From Colwellia piezophila ATCC BAA-637 (GTDB lineage: Bacteria > Pseudomonadota > Gammaproteobacteria > Enterobacterales > Alteromonadaceae), in contig NZ_KB905172.1 of the NCBI RefSeq assembly GCF_000378625.1, positions 62,001 through 126,000 of the forward strand: DNA of 64,000 bases, in the 5' to 3' direction. The position numbers were made by a program, and so were the translations under genes. The notes beneath the pieces are model-generated. The model was not told where the DNA came from. It saw only the letters and a list, made by a program, of their open reading frames with translations, and searched no databases. Shown here piece by piece: positions 35,692-47,432 of the stretch; position 1 is the stretch's first letter; each line of letters starts with the position of its first letter.

Positions 35692-36501
35692 TTATATTTC
35701 GGGGTCAAACTCTGTGACTTTACTTTCACGACGCTCAGCCGCTGCTTTTTCATCTTCGACGAATTCACCTACTCTTAATTCAGGCAGGTTTTTATCACAG
35801 ATATTACCACCTAGGGTATTAATTTCTTTGCAAAGTGCACTCACACGATCATCCATTAAATGCACATGATCAAGTAATCGGCCAATGGCTTTCGCAACAG
35901 GATCAGGGTTATCATGTGAAACTGCATAGGCATCAAAGCCATACTTCTTCGCGGAGGCTTCGCGTTGTTGACCTTCACCTTTGCTCGGTTTATCCGGAAC
36001 GATTCTTCCTGGGATACCTACTGCAGTAGCGTTAGCAGGCAAGTCTTTAACAACAACAGAATTAGAGCCAACTTTACCGCCTTTGCCGATAGTGATAGGG
36101 CCAAGCACTTGTGCGCCGGCGCCAATAACAACATTATCTTCTAGGGTTGGGTGGCGTTTCCCCCCTTTCCAACTGGTACCACCTAAGGTAACACCGTGAT
36201 AAAGGGTAACGTCATTGCCTATTTCCGCGGTTTCACCAATGACAATTCCCATACCGTGGTCAATAAAAACTCGCCGCCCTAATTTAGCGCCAGGGTGAAT
36301 TTCAATACCCGTTAACCAACGAGAGAAAGTTGATATAACACGCGCTAACAGTTTCCAATTAACGCACCATAACTTATGACTTAATCGGTGAATCCATATT
36401 GCATGTAAACCAGGATAATTGAGGATAACTTCCAAACTGGTACGAGCGGCGGGATCTCTATCAAAGACACTATTGATATCTTCTTTGATACGACTAAACA
36501 T
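35692..36501 (-). CDS. cysE: Serine O-acetyltransferase
   Basis: This makes O-acetylserine, the precursor of cysteine. The 269-residue protein has an N-terminal helical region (residues 1-60) and then the left-handed beta-helix of hexapeptide repeats ([65 protein letters not shown]). It is a short CysE of the EpsC kind. The trmJ-cysE-iscR order is common in gammaproteobacteria and links cysteine supply with Fe-S assembly. The 3' end runs to residues [10 protein letters not shown], an acidic/basic tail. Confidence 0.95.
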   Translation of the reverse strand: MFSRIKEDINSVFDRDPAARTSLEVILNYPGLHAIWIHRLSHKLWCVNWKLLARVISTFSRWLTGIEIHPGAKLGRRVFIDHGMGIVIGETAEIGNDVTLYHGVTLGGTSWKGGKRHPTLEDNVVIGAGAQVLGPITIGKGGKVGSNSVVVKDLPANATAVGIPGRIVPDKPSKGEGQQREASAKKYGFDAYAVSHDNPDPVAKAIGRLLDHVHLMDDRVSALCKEINTLGGNICDKNLPELRVGEFVEDEKAAAERRESKVTEFDPEI

Positions 36502-36559
36502 AAATTATTCCTTTTATTTCTCTTAAGTGATAAGTCGTTTTGCTTATCACAGTTCACTG

Positions 36560-37369
36560 TTACGACTTATCTTTACTGGTTCTTTCCATCGAGGAAAAAA
36601 TACCACGCATCATCTTAACTTCTTTAACATCAGGTCTGGCGCGATTAAATAAACGTCTTAGTTTAGTCATCACAAGTCCAGGGTGATTTTCTACAATAAA
36701 ACCAGTGCTTTTAAGCGCTTTTTCAAAATGCTCGTAGAAACGTTCAGTTTCTTCACTCACCGGGTAAAGCTCATGATCTTCGCCCTTTGCTTTACCAATT
36801 AAGTTACCATTACCTGTACTGCGCTCTTGATAGTTTTGGTCATGAGCCAATAAGTAGCTAGTACGTATTTCATAACTTAAGGTTTGTACGGCCATAGCTA
36901 AATTCAATGAGCTGTAATCAGGGTTCGCTGGTATCTGCACATGAAAATGACAAAGCTGTAATTCTTCATTAGTTAAACCGCTGCTTTCTCGGCCAAAAAC
37001 TAATGCGACCGGATATTCCTCAGCCTCTGAGATCATCTTCTCACCACAGCCTCGTGGCTCTAACATAGGCCAAGGTAATGTGCGTGAACGAGCACTGGTA
37101 CCGACAACTAAGCCGCAATCTTCTATGGCTTCGGCTAGTGTACTAACGACTTTAGCATTGGCTAACACATCAGTAGCTCCTGCCGCCAAGGCTTGTGCTT
37201 GGCCATTAGGCATTTCTACTGGGTCAACTAAAACTAGCTGACTTAAACCCATTGTTTTCATTGCGCGTGCTGCACTACCAATATTTCGACAATCGGAAGT
37301 ATTCACTAGCACAATTTTAACGCGGTCTAATAAAGAACCTGTAGTATTACTTTGTTGAGAATCTGACAT
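36560..37369 (-). CDS. trmJ: tRNA (cytidine/uridine-2'-O)-methyltransferase
   Basis: A SPOUT-class methyltransferase of 269 residues that modifies position 32 of some tRNAs. The N-terminal knot domain has [43 protein letters not shown] and [17 protein letters not shown]. The C-terminus is a helical extension. It lies 58 bases before cysE in the same direction and divergent from suhB, the usual neighbourhood. Confidence 0.95.
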   Translation of the reverse strand: MSDSQQSNTTGSLLDRVKIVLVNTSDCRNIGSAARAMKTMGLSQLVLVDPVEMPNGQAQALAAGATDVLANAKVVSTLAEAIEDCGLVVGTSARSRTLPWPMLEPRGCGEKMISEAEEYPVALVFGRESSGLTNEELQLCHFHVQIPANPDYSSLNLAMAVQTLSYEIRTSYLLAHDQNYQERSTGNGNLIGKAKGEDHELYPVSEETERFYEHFEKALKSTGFIVENHPGLVMTKLRRLFNRARPDVKEVKMMRGIFSSMERTSKDKS

Positions 37370-37692
37370 CTTTTACTCGACTTGTTTTGCTTAACTGGAC
37401 TTAGTAGTCCATCTAGATGGCCAGTATTCTACCATAGAAGATTACTGCTGTAGCTAACAAAAAGCACGCGTATTAAGCATATTTATCTATGGCAATTTGA
37501 TATTTAATAGTCCATTTTTCTCTATAAAATATTTAAGACCTTTAACTGTTCACTTATTAAACAGTAATTTTTGCGAGGCTATCGCTTAATCACTTTTTAT
37601 TTGCTATACTTTGCGCGCTCGATTTTCAAGACAATGTTTGCTTGAAAATGTATTGTTCTTTTAAAATTTATTTACAAATAGGTACTCTATAT

Positions 37693-38496
37693 ATGCATCC
37701 CATGCTAAATATTGCCGTGCGCGCAGCACGTACAGCAGGTAAAGTTATCGTTCGCTCTATGGAGCAACTTGATAAAGTTGAAATTGAATTAAAAGGCACT
37801 AACGATTTCGTCACCAGTGTTGATATTAGCTCTGAAGAAGCCATTATTGAGACTATTCGTAAATCATACCCAGATCACACTATTATTGGTGAAGAGTCTG
37901 GTGTTTTAAAAGGCAGTGATGACGATTTTCAATGGATTATCGATCCGCTAGATGGAACAGCCAACTTCATCAAAGGTATTCCACACTTTGCCGTTTCTAT
38001 TGCTTTAAAAGTAAAAGGTAAGTTAGACCAAGCGGTTATATTTGATCCCATCCGTGGAGAATTATTCACAGCGAGTCGTGGTAAAGGTGCCCAACTCAAC
38101 GGTTTCAGAATCCGTGTAAATAAAAATAAAGAAATTTCAGGCACAATACTAGCGACTGGTTTCCCTGTTAAGCACAAACAACACAGCCTTGCTTATATGG
38201 CAATGTTCTCAGCCTTATTCCAAAAATCAGCAGATATGCGCCGTGCAGGTTCAACTTCTCTTGATCTTGCTTATGTTGCCGCAGGCCGTATTGATGGTTT
38301 CTTCGAAATCGGTACTAAGCCATTTAGTACTGCTGCTGGTGAACTATTAATTATTGAAGCGGGTGGTTTAGTCACTGACTTTACTGGCGGTCATAACCAT
38401 TCACAATCAGGTAATATCGTTGCCGCAAATACTCGTATATTAAAAGATGTATTAAAAGAAATTCGTCCTCACTTAGGTGATGCACTTAGCAAGTAA
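37693..38496 (+). CDS. suhB: Inositol-1-monophosphatase-family protein
   Basis: A 267-residue metal-dependent phosphatase, the size of E. coli SuhB. The metal ligands are Glu67 (GEESG), Asp84 and Asp87 (DPLDGTANF), plus a late Asp in RRAGSTSLDLAYVAAGR. In E. coli it also joins the Nus antitermination complex for rRNA. I chose ATG 37693 (MHPMLNIAVRAARTAG), the family start. An open frame to 37642 would add 17 unlikely residues. Promoter -10-like TATACT is at 37605-37610. Confidence 0.95.
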   Translation: MHPMLNIAVRAARTAGKVIVRSMEQLDKVEIELKGTNDFVTSVDISSEEAIIETIRKSYPDHTIIGEESGVLKGSDDDFQWIIDPLDGTANFIKGIPHFAVSIALKVKGKLDQAVIFDPIRGELFTASRGKGAQLNGFRIRVNKNKEISGTILATGFPVKHKQHSLAYMAMFSALFQKSADMRRAGSTSLDLAYVAAGRIDGFFEIGTKPFSTAAGELLIIEAGGLVTDFTGGHNHSQSGNIVAANTRILKDVLKEIRPHLGDALSK

Positions 38497-38562
38497 TTCT
38501 TTTTTGAATTTACTTAGTTAATATATCTAAGTTATATATCTAAGTAATAGCAGAATAATATG

Positions 38563-38612
38563 AAGCGCCACAGCAACCTTACTCAAATAAGGTCACTGTG
38601 GCGCTTTTTTTG
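38563..38612 (+). terminator. Intrinsic terminator after suhB
   Basis: AAGCGCCACAG pairs with CTGTGGCGCTT around a loop that contains a smaller CCTTA/TAAGG stem. A T-run of seven follows. Confidence 0.92.
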
Positions 38613-38658
38613 CTTTAGACTAACCATATAGTTTTTAGTACATTTGTTAAGAGAGCTC

Positions 38659-39450
38659 ATGGAAAAAATTAATACCGCAAAACAAGCCTTTATCGCAGGG
38701 GAAGTCGCCCTCGTTGGCGCAGGTCCTGGCGACCCTGATTTACTCACAATTCAAGCTTATCGTTTTATCAAACAAGCAGAAGTTGTAATTTATGACCGAC
38801 TAGTAAGTGAAGAAATAATGGCGTTACTGCCTAGTGACTGTCTGCAGATATATGTAGGTAAAAAGCAAGCAGATCATAGAGTTCCGCAAGAAGGCATCAA
38901 TCAACTTTTGGTTGATAATGCTCTATTGGGTAAAAAAGTAGTGCGCTTAAAAGGTGGCGATCCATTTGTTTTTGGTCGAGGATCTGAAGAAGCTCAATTT
39001 TTATTAAGTAACGGCGTCGCGTGTCACATTGTCCCAGGAATGACCGCTGCATCAGCGTGTACTAGCTATGCTGGCATACCCTTAACCCACCGAAAAATGG
39101 CCCGAAGCTGCACCTTTATAACCGGTAACGTGCAAGATAATGGTGCATTAGACTTACCTTGGCAGGCATTAAACGATAAGGAACAAACCATCGTTTTTTA
39201 TATGGGTATAAAAAGTTTACCGATAATTATCACTCAATTGACCGCAGCAGGTCGAGATATTAATACGCCAGCAGCATTAATTAGAAAAGGTACTCATCAA
39301 GACCAACAAGTAATAAAGGGCACATTAGCTAATTTAACCGAGCTAGTGACCTTACATAAGATTACACCACCTAGCTTAATCGTTATTGGTGATGTCGTGG
39401 GAATATTTGCCAGTGAGCGATTGACTAACTTAGGCTATTTAACCCCTTAA
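38659..39450 (+). CDS. cobA: Uroporphyrinogen-III C-methyltransferase (siroheme type)
   Basis: A 263-residue SUMT, which makes precorrin-2 for siroheme. It has VALVGAGPGDPDLLT, VVRLKGGDPFVFGRGSEEA and VPGMTAASACTSYAGIPLTHR, the SAM- and substrate-binding motifs. It is a single-domain enzyme, unlike the CysG fusion. ATG 38659 has AGAGAG upstream, and an in-frame TTG at 38644 is less likely. It is not with the B12 genes in this window, so I link it to siroheme. Confidence 0.93.
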   Translation: MEKINTAKQAFIAGEVALVGAGPGDPDLLTIQAYRFIKQAEVVIYDRLVSEEIMALLPSDCLQIYVGKKQADHRVPQEGINQLLVDNALLGKKVVRLKGGDPFVFGRGSEEAQFLLSNGVACHIVPGMTAASACTSYAGIPLTHRKMARSCTFITGNVQDNGALDLPWQALNDKEQTIVFYMGIKSLPIIITQLTAAGRDINTPAALIRKGTHQDQQVIKGTLANLTELVTLHKITPPSLIVIGDVVGIFASERLTNLGYLTP

Positions 39451-39491
39451 ATACCCGAATAACACCGAAGGTATGACACAAAGCTAATAAC

Positions 39492-39539
39492 AAAAAAGGC
39501 TTATGATAAATAGCACGCTATTCGTCATAAGCCTTTTTC
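39492..39539. terminator. Bidirectional terminator between cobA and rhlE
   Basis: AAAAAAGGCTTATGA and TCATAAGCCTTTTT form a stem closing a loop of about 17 bases that itself contains a short AGCACGCT-like stem. A- and T-runs flank both sides, so it can serve both convergent genes. Confidence 0.88.
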
Positions 39540-39570
39540 TTTCTCTATTATTAAGAGATTCTAATTAGAA

Positions 39571-40968
39571 CTAGCTGTTATTTGCACGTCTAGGTCTACG
39601 AGGCTTAGGCCCAGTACCGTCATATTCAGGCTTTTTACGTCTAGATGAGTCGTTACCTGATTTTGCTTTATTGCCGCTAGCATTGCCACCTGAGCGTTGA
39701 CCATCTTTATGCTCAACTCGACCTCTACCACGTCCTGAATTTTGACTTGGTTTAGATTTTGGCGGTCTACCTGTTCTTAAAGGTTTGATCTCACGTGATT
39801 CACCTAATTCATTGGCAGGTATAAACTTATCAATAACTTTTCGTTCGATGTGCTGCTGAATAACATGTTCAATGCCCCACAATAAGTCTAACTCATCGGC
39901 ACAAACTAATGACAATGCTTGTCCAGTATTACCTGCACGGGCTGTACGGCCAATACGATGCACATAATCCTCAGGAACATTCGGTAAATCAAAGTTAACC
40001 ACTTGGGGTAATAAATCAATATCAATACCACGGGCAGCAATATCGGTTGCCACAAGTACTTTTACCGAGCCATCTTTAAAGGCAGCAAGGGCCTTAGTAC
40101 GCGCGCCTTGGCTTTTATTACCATGGATTGCCGCCGCAGTTAAGCCTTCCGCTTCAAGATGCTTAGTTAGCTTGTTTGCGCCATGTTTGGTTTTAGTGAA
40201 AACCAATACTTGTTGCCAGTTATTTTCTTGAATTAAATGCGTTAATACCGCTGGTTTACGTTTTTTATCAACGGCCATCAACCATTGAGTGACTTTTTCA
40301 GCGGTGCTATTTTCAGCATCTACCGAAATCTCTAAAGGGTTATTGACTAAACCTTTAGCTAAAGCGCGGATTTCAGGAGAAAATGTTGCCGAGAACAATA
40401 AGTTTTGACGGTCTTTTGGTAGCACTGCAATAAGTTTTTTAATATCGCGAATAAAGCCCATATCTAACATACGATCCGCTTCATCAAGAATAAACACTTC
40501 TAATTGACTAAATTTTAACGCTCTTTGATTGTATAAATCGAGTAAACGTCCTGGTGTCGCCACGAGTACATCAACGCCTTGGCGAAGTCTCGTTATTTGC
40601 GGGTTAATTTTCACGCCACCAAAAACTACCATTGAGTGTAAATTTAAATACTTACCATAAGTCTCTATGCTTTCGTGAATTTGCGCTGCTAGTTCACGCG
40701 TAGGGGTAAGTATTAATGCTCTTACGTTGTTTGATGCAACCTTATTGCCTTTGTTAGTAGAAAGGCGCTGTAATAGCGGTAAAGTAAATCCTGCTGTTTT
40801 ACCAGTACCCGTTTGCGCTGCAGCCATAATATCGCGTCCTGAAAGAACGGCTGGAATAGCTTGCGCTTGAATAGGAGATGGCGTTTCATAACCCTTATCA
40901 CGCACTGCTTTTAATAATGGCTCAGATAAACCTAAATCAGTAAATTTGGTTGTCGGGGTATCGCTCAT
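39571..40968 (-). CDS. rhlE: DEAD-box RNA helicase, RhlE type
   Basis: A 465-residue DEAD-box helicase. Motif I is QTGTGKT at residues 52-58, motif II DEAD at 162-165, then SAT (LLFSATFS), [10 protein letters not shown] and [11 protein letters not shown] basic tail follows of about 75 residues with Gly/Arg-rich stretches and RRKKPEYDG, an RNA-binding extension. I chose ATG 40968 ([13 protein letters not shown]), with AGAG upstream, over a longer frame to 41025. RhlE proteins remodel RNA, including ribosome assembly intermediates, and often matter in the cold. Confidence 0.93.
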   Translation of the reverse strand: MSDTPTTKFTDLGLSEPLLKAVRDKGYETPSPIQAQAIPAVLSGRDIMAAAQTGTGKTAGFTLPLLQRLSTNKGNKVASNNVRALILTPTRELAAQIHESIETYGKYLNLHSMVVFGGVKINPQITRLRQGVDVLVATPGRLLDLYNQRALKFSQLEVFILDEADRMLDMGFIRDIKKLIAVLPKDRQNLLFSATFSPEIRALAKGLVNNPLEISVDAENSTAEKVTQWLMAVDKKRKPAVLTHLIQENNWQQVLVFTKTKHGANKLTKHLEAEGLTAAAIHGNKSQGARTKALAAFKDGSVKVLVATDIAARGIDIDLLPQVVNFDLPNVPEDYVHRIGRTARAGNTGQALSLVCADELDLLWGIEHVIQQHIERKVIDKFIPANELGESREIKPLRTGRPPKSKPSQNSGRGRGRVEHKDGQRSGGNASGNKAKSGNDSSRRKKPEYDGTGPKPRRPRRANNS

Positions 40969-41053
40969 AAGAATCTCTTTAATAAATAGCAAATACTGAC
41001 AGCGGGATGAAACTGTTGGCAGCATGAAGGGGCGGCAGCATACAGTAAGGTTA

Positions 41054-41090
41054 ATACCAAGTCTATTAAGTTATCCCTCACTCAGTGAGA
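41054..41090 (+). repeat. Fragment of MITE-like element family B
   Basis: The 37 bases from 41054 (ATACCAAGTCTATTAAG, then CACTCAGTGAGA) match the left end of family B at about four of every five positions. No right end follows, so it is a decayed or partial copy. It lies between secF and rhlE. Confidence 0.5.
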
Positions 41091-41185
41091 TATATTACGA
41101 GCTTTAGCTGAATCCCGCAGGTTCACCTAAAGCAGGTATAAAATAATATCAGTAAGTGTAGTGCAAAAAAAATAGGCTAAAAATA

Positions 41186-41218
41186 AAAAAGCCGAGTAAC
41201 TTTCGTTACTCGGCTTTT
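41186..41218 (-). terminator. Terminator of the queA-tgt-yajC-secDF unit
   Basis: AAAAGCCGAGTAAC and GTTACTCGGCTTTT form a stem with a 4-base loop. On the minus strand a T-run follows. It lies 25 bases after the secF stop. Confidence 0.92.
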
Positions 41219-41242
41219 CGCTAAATCAATAACTGATGAAAC

Positions 41243-42190
41243 TTAAGGCATCATCGCCTCTTGATCAGCACCTTCTTTTTCAATCACTTCGGGTATTAAG
41301 TCTTCTCTTGAAATACCTAAGCCCAATGCCACTAACGAAGCAACATAAATTGATGAGTAAGTACCAACAAAAACACCAAATAATAATGCTGTAGCAAAAC
41401 CGTGAATTAACTCGCCACCTCTAAAGAATAAAGCCGCCAATACTATTAACGTAGTAAAGGAAGTAATAATCGTACGACTCAAGGTTTGTGTTAAGGAGAT
41501 ATTAATCACTTCTTCTGAATTACTATTACGTATTTTCCTAAAGTTTTCACGAATTCGATCCGAAACCACAATAGTATCGTTAAGGGAGTAACCAATAACC
41601 GCTAAGATTGCCGCCAGTACTGTTAAGTCAAACTCAAGATTTAGTATTGAGAACAAACCTAAGGTCAATAATACATCGTGAAATAATGCCACTACTGAGC
41701 CAACTGCAAAGCGCCATTCAAAGCGAAAAGCAACATACATCAGTATACAGATAAGCGCCGTTAACATGGCTAAACCGCCCTGCTCAGCTAACTCGTCACC
41801 CACGCTGGCACCAACATATTCGATACGACGCATATCAACTTTCTGCCCTGAGCCAGACTCTAAAAGCGCCAAAATTTCATTGCCTAACATCTCAGCTTTA
41901 ACGTCTTCACGTATACCAAGGCGGATGACAACATCTCGACTGCTACCGTAAAATTGTACTTTGGCATCAGCAAAACCATTATCAGTCATTACTTGGCGAA
42001 TTTTCTTTAAATCAGCAGGTTGTTCAAAACCGACTTCAATCAAGGTACCGCCAGTAAAATCTAAACCAAAGTTAAGTTTATTGGTGGCTAAGGATATAAC
42101 TGAAGCAATCATCAATATGGCACTAAATACCATGGCTATCTTGCGATAGCTCATAAAGTTGACAGTTTCTTTTAAGTGTAAAATTTGCAT
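41243..42190 (-). CDS. secF: Sec translocon accessory protein SecF
   Basis: A 315-residue inner-membrane protein with six transmembrane segments and the SecF start (NFGLDFTGGTLIEV). The conserved later helices carry GYSLNDTIVVSDRIREN. With SecD it uses the proton gradient to help secreted proteins clear the SecYEG channel. The start is 18 bases after the secD stop, so they are co-translated. The C-terminus ends in an acidic tail. Confidence 0.96.
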   Translation of the reverse strand: MQILHLKETVNFMSYRKIAMVFSAILMIASVISLATNKLNFGLDFTGGTLIEVGFEQPADLKKIRQVMTDNGFADAKVQFYGSSRDVVIRLGIREDVKAEMLGNEILALLESGSGQKVDMRRIEYVGASVGDELAEQGGLAMLTALICILMYVAFRFEWRFAVGSVVALFHDVLLTLGLFSILNLEFDLTVLAAILAVIGYSLNDTIVVSDRIRENFRKIRNSNSEEVINISLTQTLSRTIITSFTTLIVLAALFFRGGELIHGFATALLFGVFVGTYSSIYVASLVALGLGISREDLIPEVIEKEGADQEAMMP

Positions 42191-42208
42191 AATTTATCGT
42201 TCCTGTCT

Positions 42209-44056
42209 TTATATAGGTAATTTATCAAGGCGTTTACCGCCCCAAATAGCATTAACGACTGCGCGAGTACCTATAACAGAGGTAAACATTGAGGTGATAA
42301 TACCGATAGACAAGGTGATTGCGAACCCCTTAACAGGCCCTGTGCCAATCGCATATAAAATAACTGCGGCGATTAACGTGGTAATATTCGCATCGATGAT
42401 AGTAGAAAATGCGGCATCATAACCTTGGTGGATAGCTTGCTGAATTGTCTTACCTTCGCGTATTTCTTCTCTAATACGCTCAAATATAAGCACATTGGCA
42501 TCAACGGCCATACCAACAGTCAAGACGATACCGGCCATACCAGGTAAGGTTAAAGTTGCGCCTGGAATCAATGACATTATACCAATAATTAACACTAAGT
42601 TTGCCGCCAGAGCTAAATTAGCAACAACACCAAAAGCACGGTAGTAAATAATCATAAAGATAAAGACTAAAGCAAAACCCAACAGAATAGCTTCAAAACC
42701 AAGTCGCACGTTTTCAGCGCCTAATGTTGGACCAACAGTACGCTCTTCAACGATAGTAATTGGCGCAATCAAGGCTCCAGCACGTAATAATAACGCTAAG
42801 TTGTGCGCTTCTGCTGGACTGCCAGCACCAGTAATGCGGAAGCTCTTACCTAATCGTGATTGAATAGTAGCAACAGAGATAATCTCTTGCACTTTTTCAA
42901 AAATGAGATTACCTTCGGCGTCACGTTTACCAGTAGGTTTATATTCAATAAATACCGTTGCCATTGGTTTACCAATATTACTTTTAGTGCCATTGGACAT
43001 TTTTGCACCACCAGCACTATCCAGTGAAATATTAACTTGTGGACGTGAGTATTCATCAAAGCCTGATTTTGCATCAGTAATATGATCACCGGTAAGCATG
43101 ATGCGCTTTTTCAATAAGGTTGGTTTGCCGTCTTTATCTCTTAATAAAATTGAGTTTGCTGGTATGCGACCATTTAGTGCATTAGCCAAATCGCCTTGGG
43201 TATCCACTAATCTAAATTCAATCGTTGCGGTAGCATTAAGAATTTCTTTTGCCTTAGCGGTATCTTGTATACCCGGCAATTCGATAACAATGTGTTTTTT
43301 ACCTTGGCGTTGTACTAAGGGCTCAGCGACACCTAATTCATTAACACGATTACGAATAATGGTAATGTTTTGCTGCAAGGCATAATCACGAATTTCTTTT
43401 AGCTTTTGTTCGGTCATTTTTACGGTAAGGGTTAACTTATCGTCATCCGTTTTTATCAGTAAATCACGGTAACGTTTTTTCAGTAGTGACTCTGCCGCGT
43501 CTAGATCAGCAACCTTTCGGAAAATAACTACAATGCCGTTATTGGCTTCTTTTACGCTGCGATAACGAATTTTTTCATTACGCAAATCACCGCGAAAATC
43601 ACTGACCATACCAATTCTAGCTTTATTAATGGCTTCTTTCATGTTTACTTCCATCAAGAAGCTAACACCACCACTTAAATCTAAACCTTTCTTCATTGGC
43701 GTGCCGCCAATTGCAGCTAACCAGTCTGGTGTCGCGGGGGTTAAGCTCAGTGCTACGGAGTATTTTTTACTTAAATTATCATCCAATACATCGCGGGCTT
43801 TAAGCTGATCTTCGGTATTTTTAAAACGCGTTAATACCTGACCGTTTTCTAAGGCAATGCTGTCAAAGTCAATATTGCTAGCAGCAAGCTGCACTTTGAT
43901 GGTATCAAGCGTCGCAGCATTAGCTTCAACGCCGCGTAAACCTGATACTTGTACGGATGGATCTTCACCGTATAAGTTAGGTGTGGCATAGAGCGCACCT
44001 AAAGCAACGATAAATACCACCATCAGTGTTTTCCATAAAGGGTATTTATTTAACAC
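42209..44056 (-). CDS. secD: Sec translocon accessory protein SecD
   Basis: A 615-residue protein, with one N-terminal membrane segment, a large periplasmic region (residues 30-440; [14 protein letters not shown] and the P1 head) and five C-terminal helices ([18 protein letters not shown]). Works with SecF and YajC. It follows yajC by about 180 bases containing a hairpin repeat. E. coli SecD is 615 residues. Confidence 0.97.
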   Translation of the reverse strand: MLNKYPLWKTLMVVFIVALGALYATPNLYGEDPSVQVSGLRGVEANAATLDTIKVQLAASNIDFDSIALENGQVLTRFKNTEDQLKARDVLDDNLSKKYSVALSLTPATPDWLAAIGGTPMKKGLDLSGGVSFLMEVNMKEAINKARIGMVSDFRGDLRNEKIRYRSVKEANNGIVVIFRKVADLDAAESLLKKRYRDLLIKTDDDKLTLTVKMTEQKLKEIRDYALQQNITIIRNRVNELGVAEPLVQRQGKKHIVIELPGIQDTAKAKEILNATATIEFRLVDTQGDLANALNGRIPANSILLRDKDGKPTLLKKRIMLTGDHITDAKSGFDEYSRPQVNISLDSAGGAKMSNGTKSNIGKPMATVFIEYKPTGKRDAEGNLIFEKVQEIISVATIQSRLGKSFRITGAGSPAEAHNLALLLRAGALIAPITIVEERTVGPTLGAENVRLGFEAILLGFALVFIFMIIYYRAFGVVANLALAANLVLIIGIMSLIPGATLTLPGMAGIVLTVGMAVDANVLIFERIREEIREGKTIQQAIHQGYDAAFSTIIDANITTLIAAVILYAIGTGPVKGFAITLSIGIITSMFTSVIGTRAVVNAIWGGKRLDKLPI

Positions 44057-44141
44057 AATGTGTCCTTTTTATTCGTTTATTTCTTTCACTATTTTTATCA
44101 AAAATAATTATTGGGATATGTTCATAATTCCGTTTAACTAA

Positions 44142-44225
44142 GTTAATTGGCCTTAATTCCAATATAAAGCACGGACTTGACGCAGGTCAATGAGTACTCT
44201 AGATGTCGAATTAATGCCAATTAAC
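44142..44225 (+). repeat. Conserved-core hairpin element, copy 3
   Basis: Core at 44169-44198 (GCACGGAC-TTGAC-GCAG-GTCAA-TGAGTACT). The outer arms are the longest of the set: 44142-44159 (GTTAATTGGCCTTAATTC) pairs with 44208-44225 (GAATTAATGCCAATTAAC), 17 of 18 bases. It lies between yajC and secD. Confidence 0.9.
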
Positions 44226-44238
44226 AACGGTAGAATGA

Positions 44239-44574
44239 TTATAAATTTTTCATTGTGCCTTTTGGTAGCACTGCGTTGATTGCGCCTTTCTGTACTGTTA
44301 CTTCAGTACCTTCGCTAATGCTAACAACAAGAAAGTCTTTTTCATCAGATACTTTAACGATTTTGCCAACAATTCCGCCTTGTGTTAATACTTCATCGCC
44401 TTTAGCAAGTGAAGACATTAAACCTTTATGCTCTTTTACACGTTTGGCTTGTGGACGGTAGATCATGAAAAAGAATACCAAACCAAAAACGGCTAGCATA
44501 ATGATCATTTCCATTTGGCCACCGGCTGCTGCTGGTGCGTCTGCGGCGTGTGCTGTACTGATAAATAAACTCAT
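44239..44574 (-). CDS. yajC: Preprotein translocase subunit YajC
   Basis: A 111-residue single-span membrane protein. The Ala-rich start STAHAADAPAAAGG is followed by MIIMLAVFGLVFFFMIYRPQAKR, the family helix. YajC binds SecDF. ATG 44574 (MSLFISTAHAAD) is chosen because it gives the family length; GGGA lies before it. A longer frame to 44658 would run into repeat copy 4 and is not used. Two oppositely oriented repeat elements bracket the gene. Confidence 0.95.
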   Translation of the reverse strand: MSLFISTAHAADAPAAAGGQMEMIIMLAVFGLVFFFMIYRPQAKRVKEHKGLMSSLAKGDEVLTQGGIVGKIVKVSDEKDFLVVSISEGTEVTVQKGAINAVLPKGTMKNL

Positions 44575-44630
44575 AAATTCCCTACTTCTTTTTATAATTG
44601 GTGAGTAACTTTTTATTTTATTGCTCTTTC

Positions 44631-44698
44631 GCTCAATTAATACGTCAAAGGTACTCACTGACTAACGTCAGCTCCGTGCATTTTCCTTTTAATTGAAC
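44631..44698 (-). repeat. Conserved-core hairpin element, copy 4
   Basis: Core at 44650-44679, reverse orientation (GTACTCA-CTGAC-TAAC-GTCAG-CTCCGTGC). Here the stem is CTGAC/GTCAG instead of TTGAC/GTCAA, a compensated change. Outer arms GCTCAATTAA (44631-44640) and TTAATTGAAC (44689-44698) pair at 9 of 10 bases. It lies between tgt and yajC. Confidence 0.88.
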
Positions 44699-44786
44699 CA
44701 AAAACCGGCAAAATACTAAGCCACAAGATTCATTAAACTTCGATAATTACTTTTACTTAAAACATGTTTTTAGTTAAGGCTTAAAG

Positions 44787-45956
<1,170 letters not shown>

Positions 45957-46076
45957 TCACCTACTAGCGAAACAGGCTAGCGGTGCTTGGTTTAAAATAA
46001 TCTTTACAAAATTGTTCTGGCTATAGCCTTTACGGTATATCTTGTTTACCTTACCTTGGGCTTAACGCTTGTTTCG

Positions 46077-47159
46077 TTAGCTTTTTTTTGTAAGGAACAT
46101 AGCATCGCCATAACTAAAAAACCGGTACTCTTTATCTATAGCGTGTTGATAAGCCGACATAATATGATCATAACCAGAAAAGGCACTGACCAACATCAAT
46201 AACGTTGACTCTGATAAGTGAAAGTTAGTCACTAAGGCATCAATAATTTTAAATTGATAACCTGGGGTGATGAATATATCGGTATCACCATAAAAAGGTG
46301 CTAGCAGTTGCTTAGTCGCTGGGTCTTTTTCTAGTGCGGCTTTTGCTGCGCTTTCTAGAGAGCGCACGGAGGTAGTACCTACAGCAACAACTCTACCACC
46401 GGCGGCTTTGGTTTTGTGTATTTTCGCAACCACTTCAGCTGAAACTTCAACGTATTCCGAGTGCATAATATGATCGGCAATTTCATCAACTTTCACCGGC
46501 TGAAAAGTACCTGCGCCAACATGTAAAGTGACAAAAGCCAGCTCAACACCTTTGGCCTTAATTTTTTCCAATAAGGGTTGGTCGAAATGCAAACCGGCCG
46601 TAGGCGCAGCAACTGCGCCAGGCTTCTCATTGTATACCGTTTGATAGCGCTCTTTATCGCTGTCTTCATCAGGGCGGTCAATGTAGGGAGGCAGTGGCAT
46701 ATGACCGATGTCATCTAAAATATCTAATACTGATTGTTCACCGTGGAATTTTAATTCAAACAAAGCGCCGTGACGTGCCACCATAGTGGCTTTAACCTTG
46801 CCTCTGCCCTCTTTACTACCCTGATCTCTACATAGGAATAGTTCATTGCCAACTTTAGGGGACTTACTGGCACGAATGTGAGCAAGGGCAGTATTTTGAT
46901 CGATAATACGTTCAACCAAGACCTCAATTTTACCACCACTGGCTTTTTGGCCAAACATTCTGGCCGGGATCACTCGAGTATTGTTAAATACTAATAAATC
47001 ACCTGCATTTAATTGCGCAACAATATCGGTAAAAACACCATCAGTTATCGCGCCAGAGTTACCATTTAAGGTCAATAAACGACTAGCACTACGCTCAGCT
47101 TTTGGATAACGAGCAATAAGGGCTTCTGGTAATTCAAAGGAAAAATCTGACACACGCAT
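46077..47159 (-). CDS. queA: S-adenosylmethionine:tRNA ribosyltransferase-isomerase
   Basis: A 360-residue QueA, which adds the ribosyl-cyclopentene ring to preQ1 in tRNA. The start [29 protein letters not shown], the [14 protein letters not shown] and [14 protein letters not shown] motifs and [19 protein letters not shown] are all conserved. It is the first gene of the queA-tgt-yajC-secDF unit. Divergent aceK lies upstream. Confidence 0.97.
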   Translation of the reverse strand: MRVSDFSFELPEALIARYPKAERSASRLLTLNGNSGAITDGVFTDIVAQLNAGDLLVFNNTRVIPARMFGQKASGGKIEVLVERIIDQNTALAHIRASKSPKVGNELFLCRDQGSKEGRGKVKATMVARHGALFELKFHGEQSVLDILDDIGHMPLPPYIDRPDEDSDKERYQTVYNEKPGAVAAPTAGLHFDQPLLEKIKAKGVELAFVTLHVGAGTFQPVKVDEIADHIMHSEYVEVSAEVVAKIHKTKAAGGRVVAVGTTSVRSLESAAKAALEKDPATKQLLAPFYGDTDIFITPGYQFKIIDALVTNFHLSESTLLMLVSAFSGYDHIMSAYQHAIDKEYRFFSYGDAMFLTKKS

Positions 47160-47432
47160 GATATTGGTTATTTTATGGCTTTAAAAAAGGCGTAATTTTA
47201 GAGCTGCACGTCCTTGATAGCAAGTTAATTCGCCACTTTTACCATTCAAGATTCGAGAATCGAAGGCAAAGCGGTTTAGAAACAACATAATTGTCAGTGA
47301 TAGCCAGTATTTATAATAATAATCTCGACTAGAGGGCTTTTAGTGTATGTTGAACAATCAATCAATATTGCGCTATCCCTAGGGGTTCTCACTGAATACT
47401 TAGTTAGTACAGACTGAAGAGTGAATTACCTC

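Noticed and set aside
38659..39450. SUMT as part of the B12 pathway
   Set aside because: It is a single-domain siroheme-type enzyme 20 kb from the B12 genes, and no other cob gene is near.
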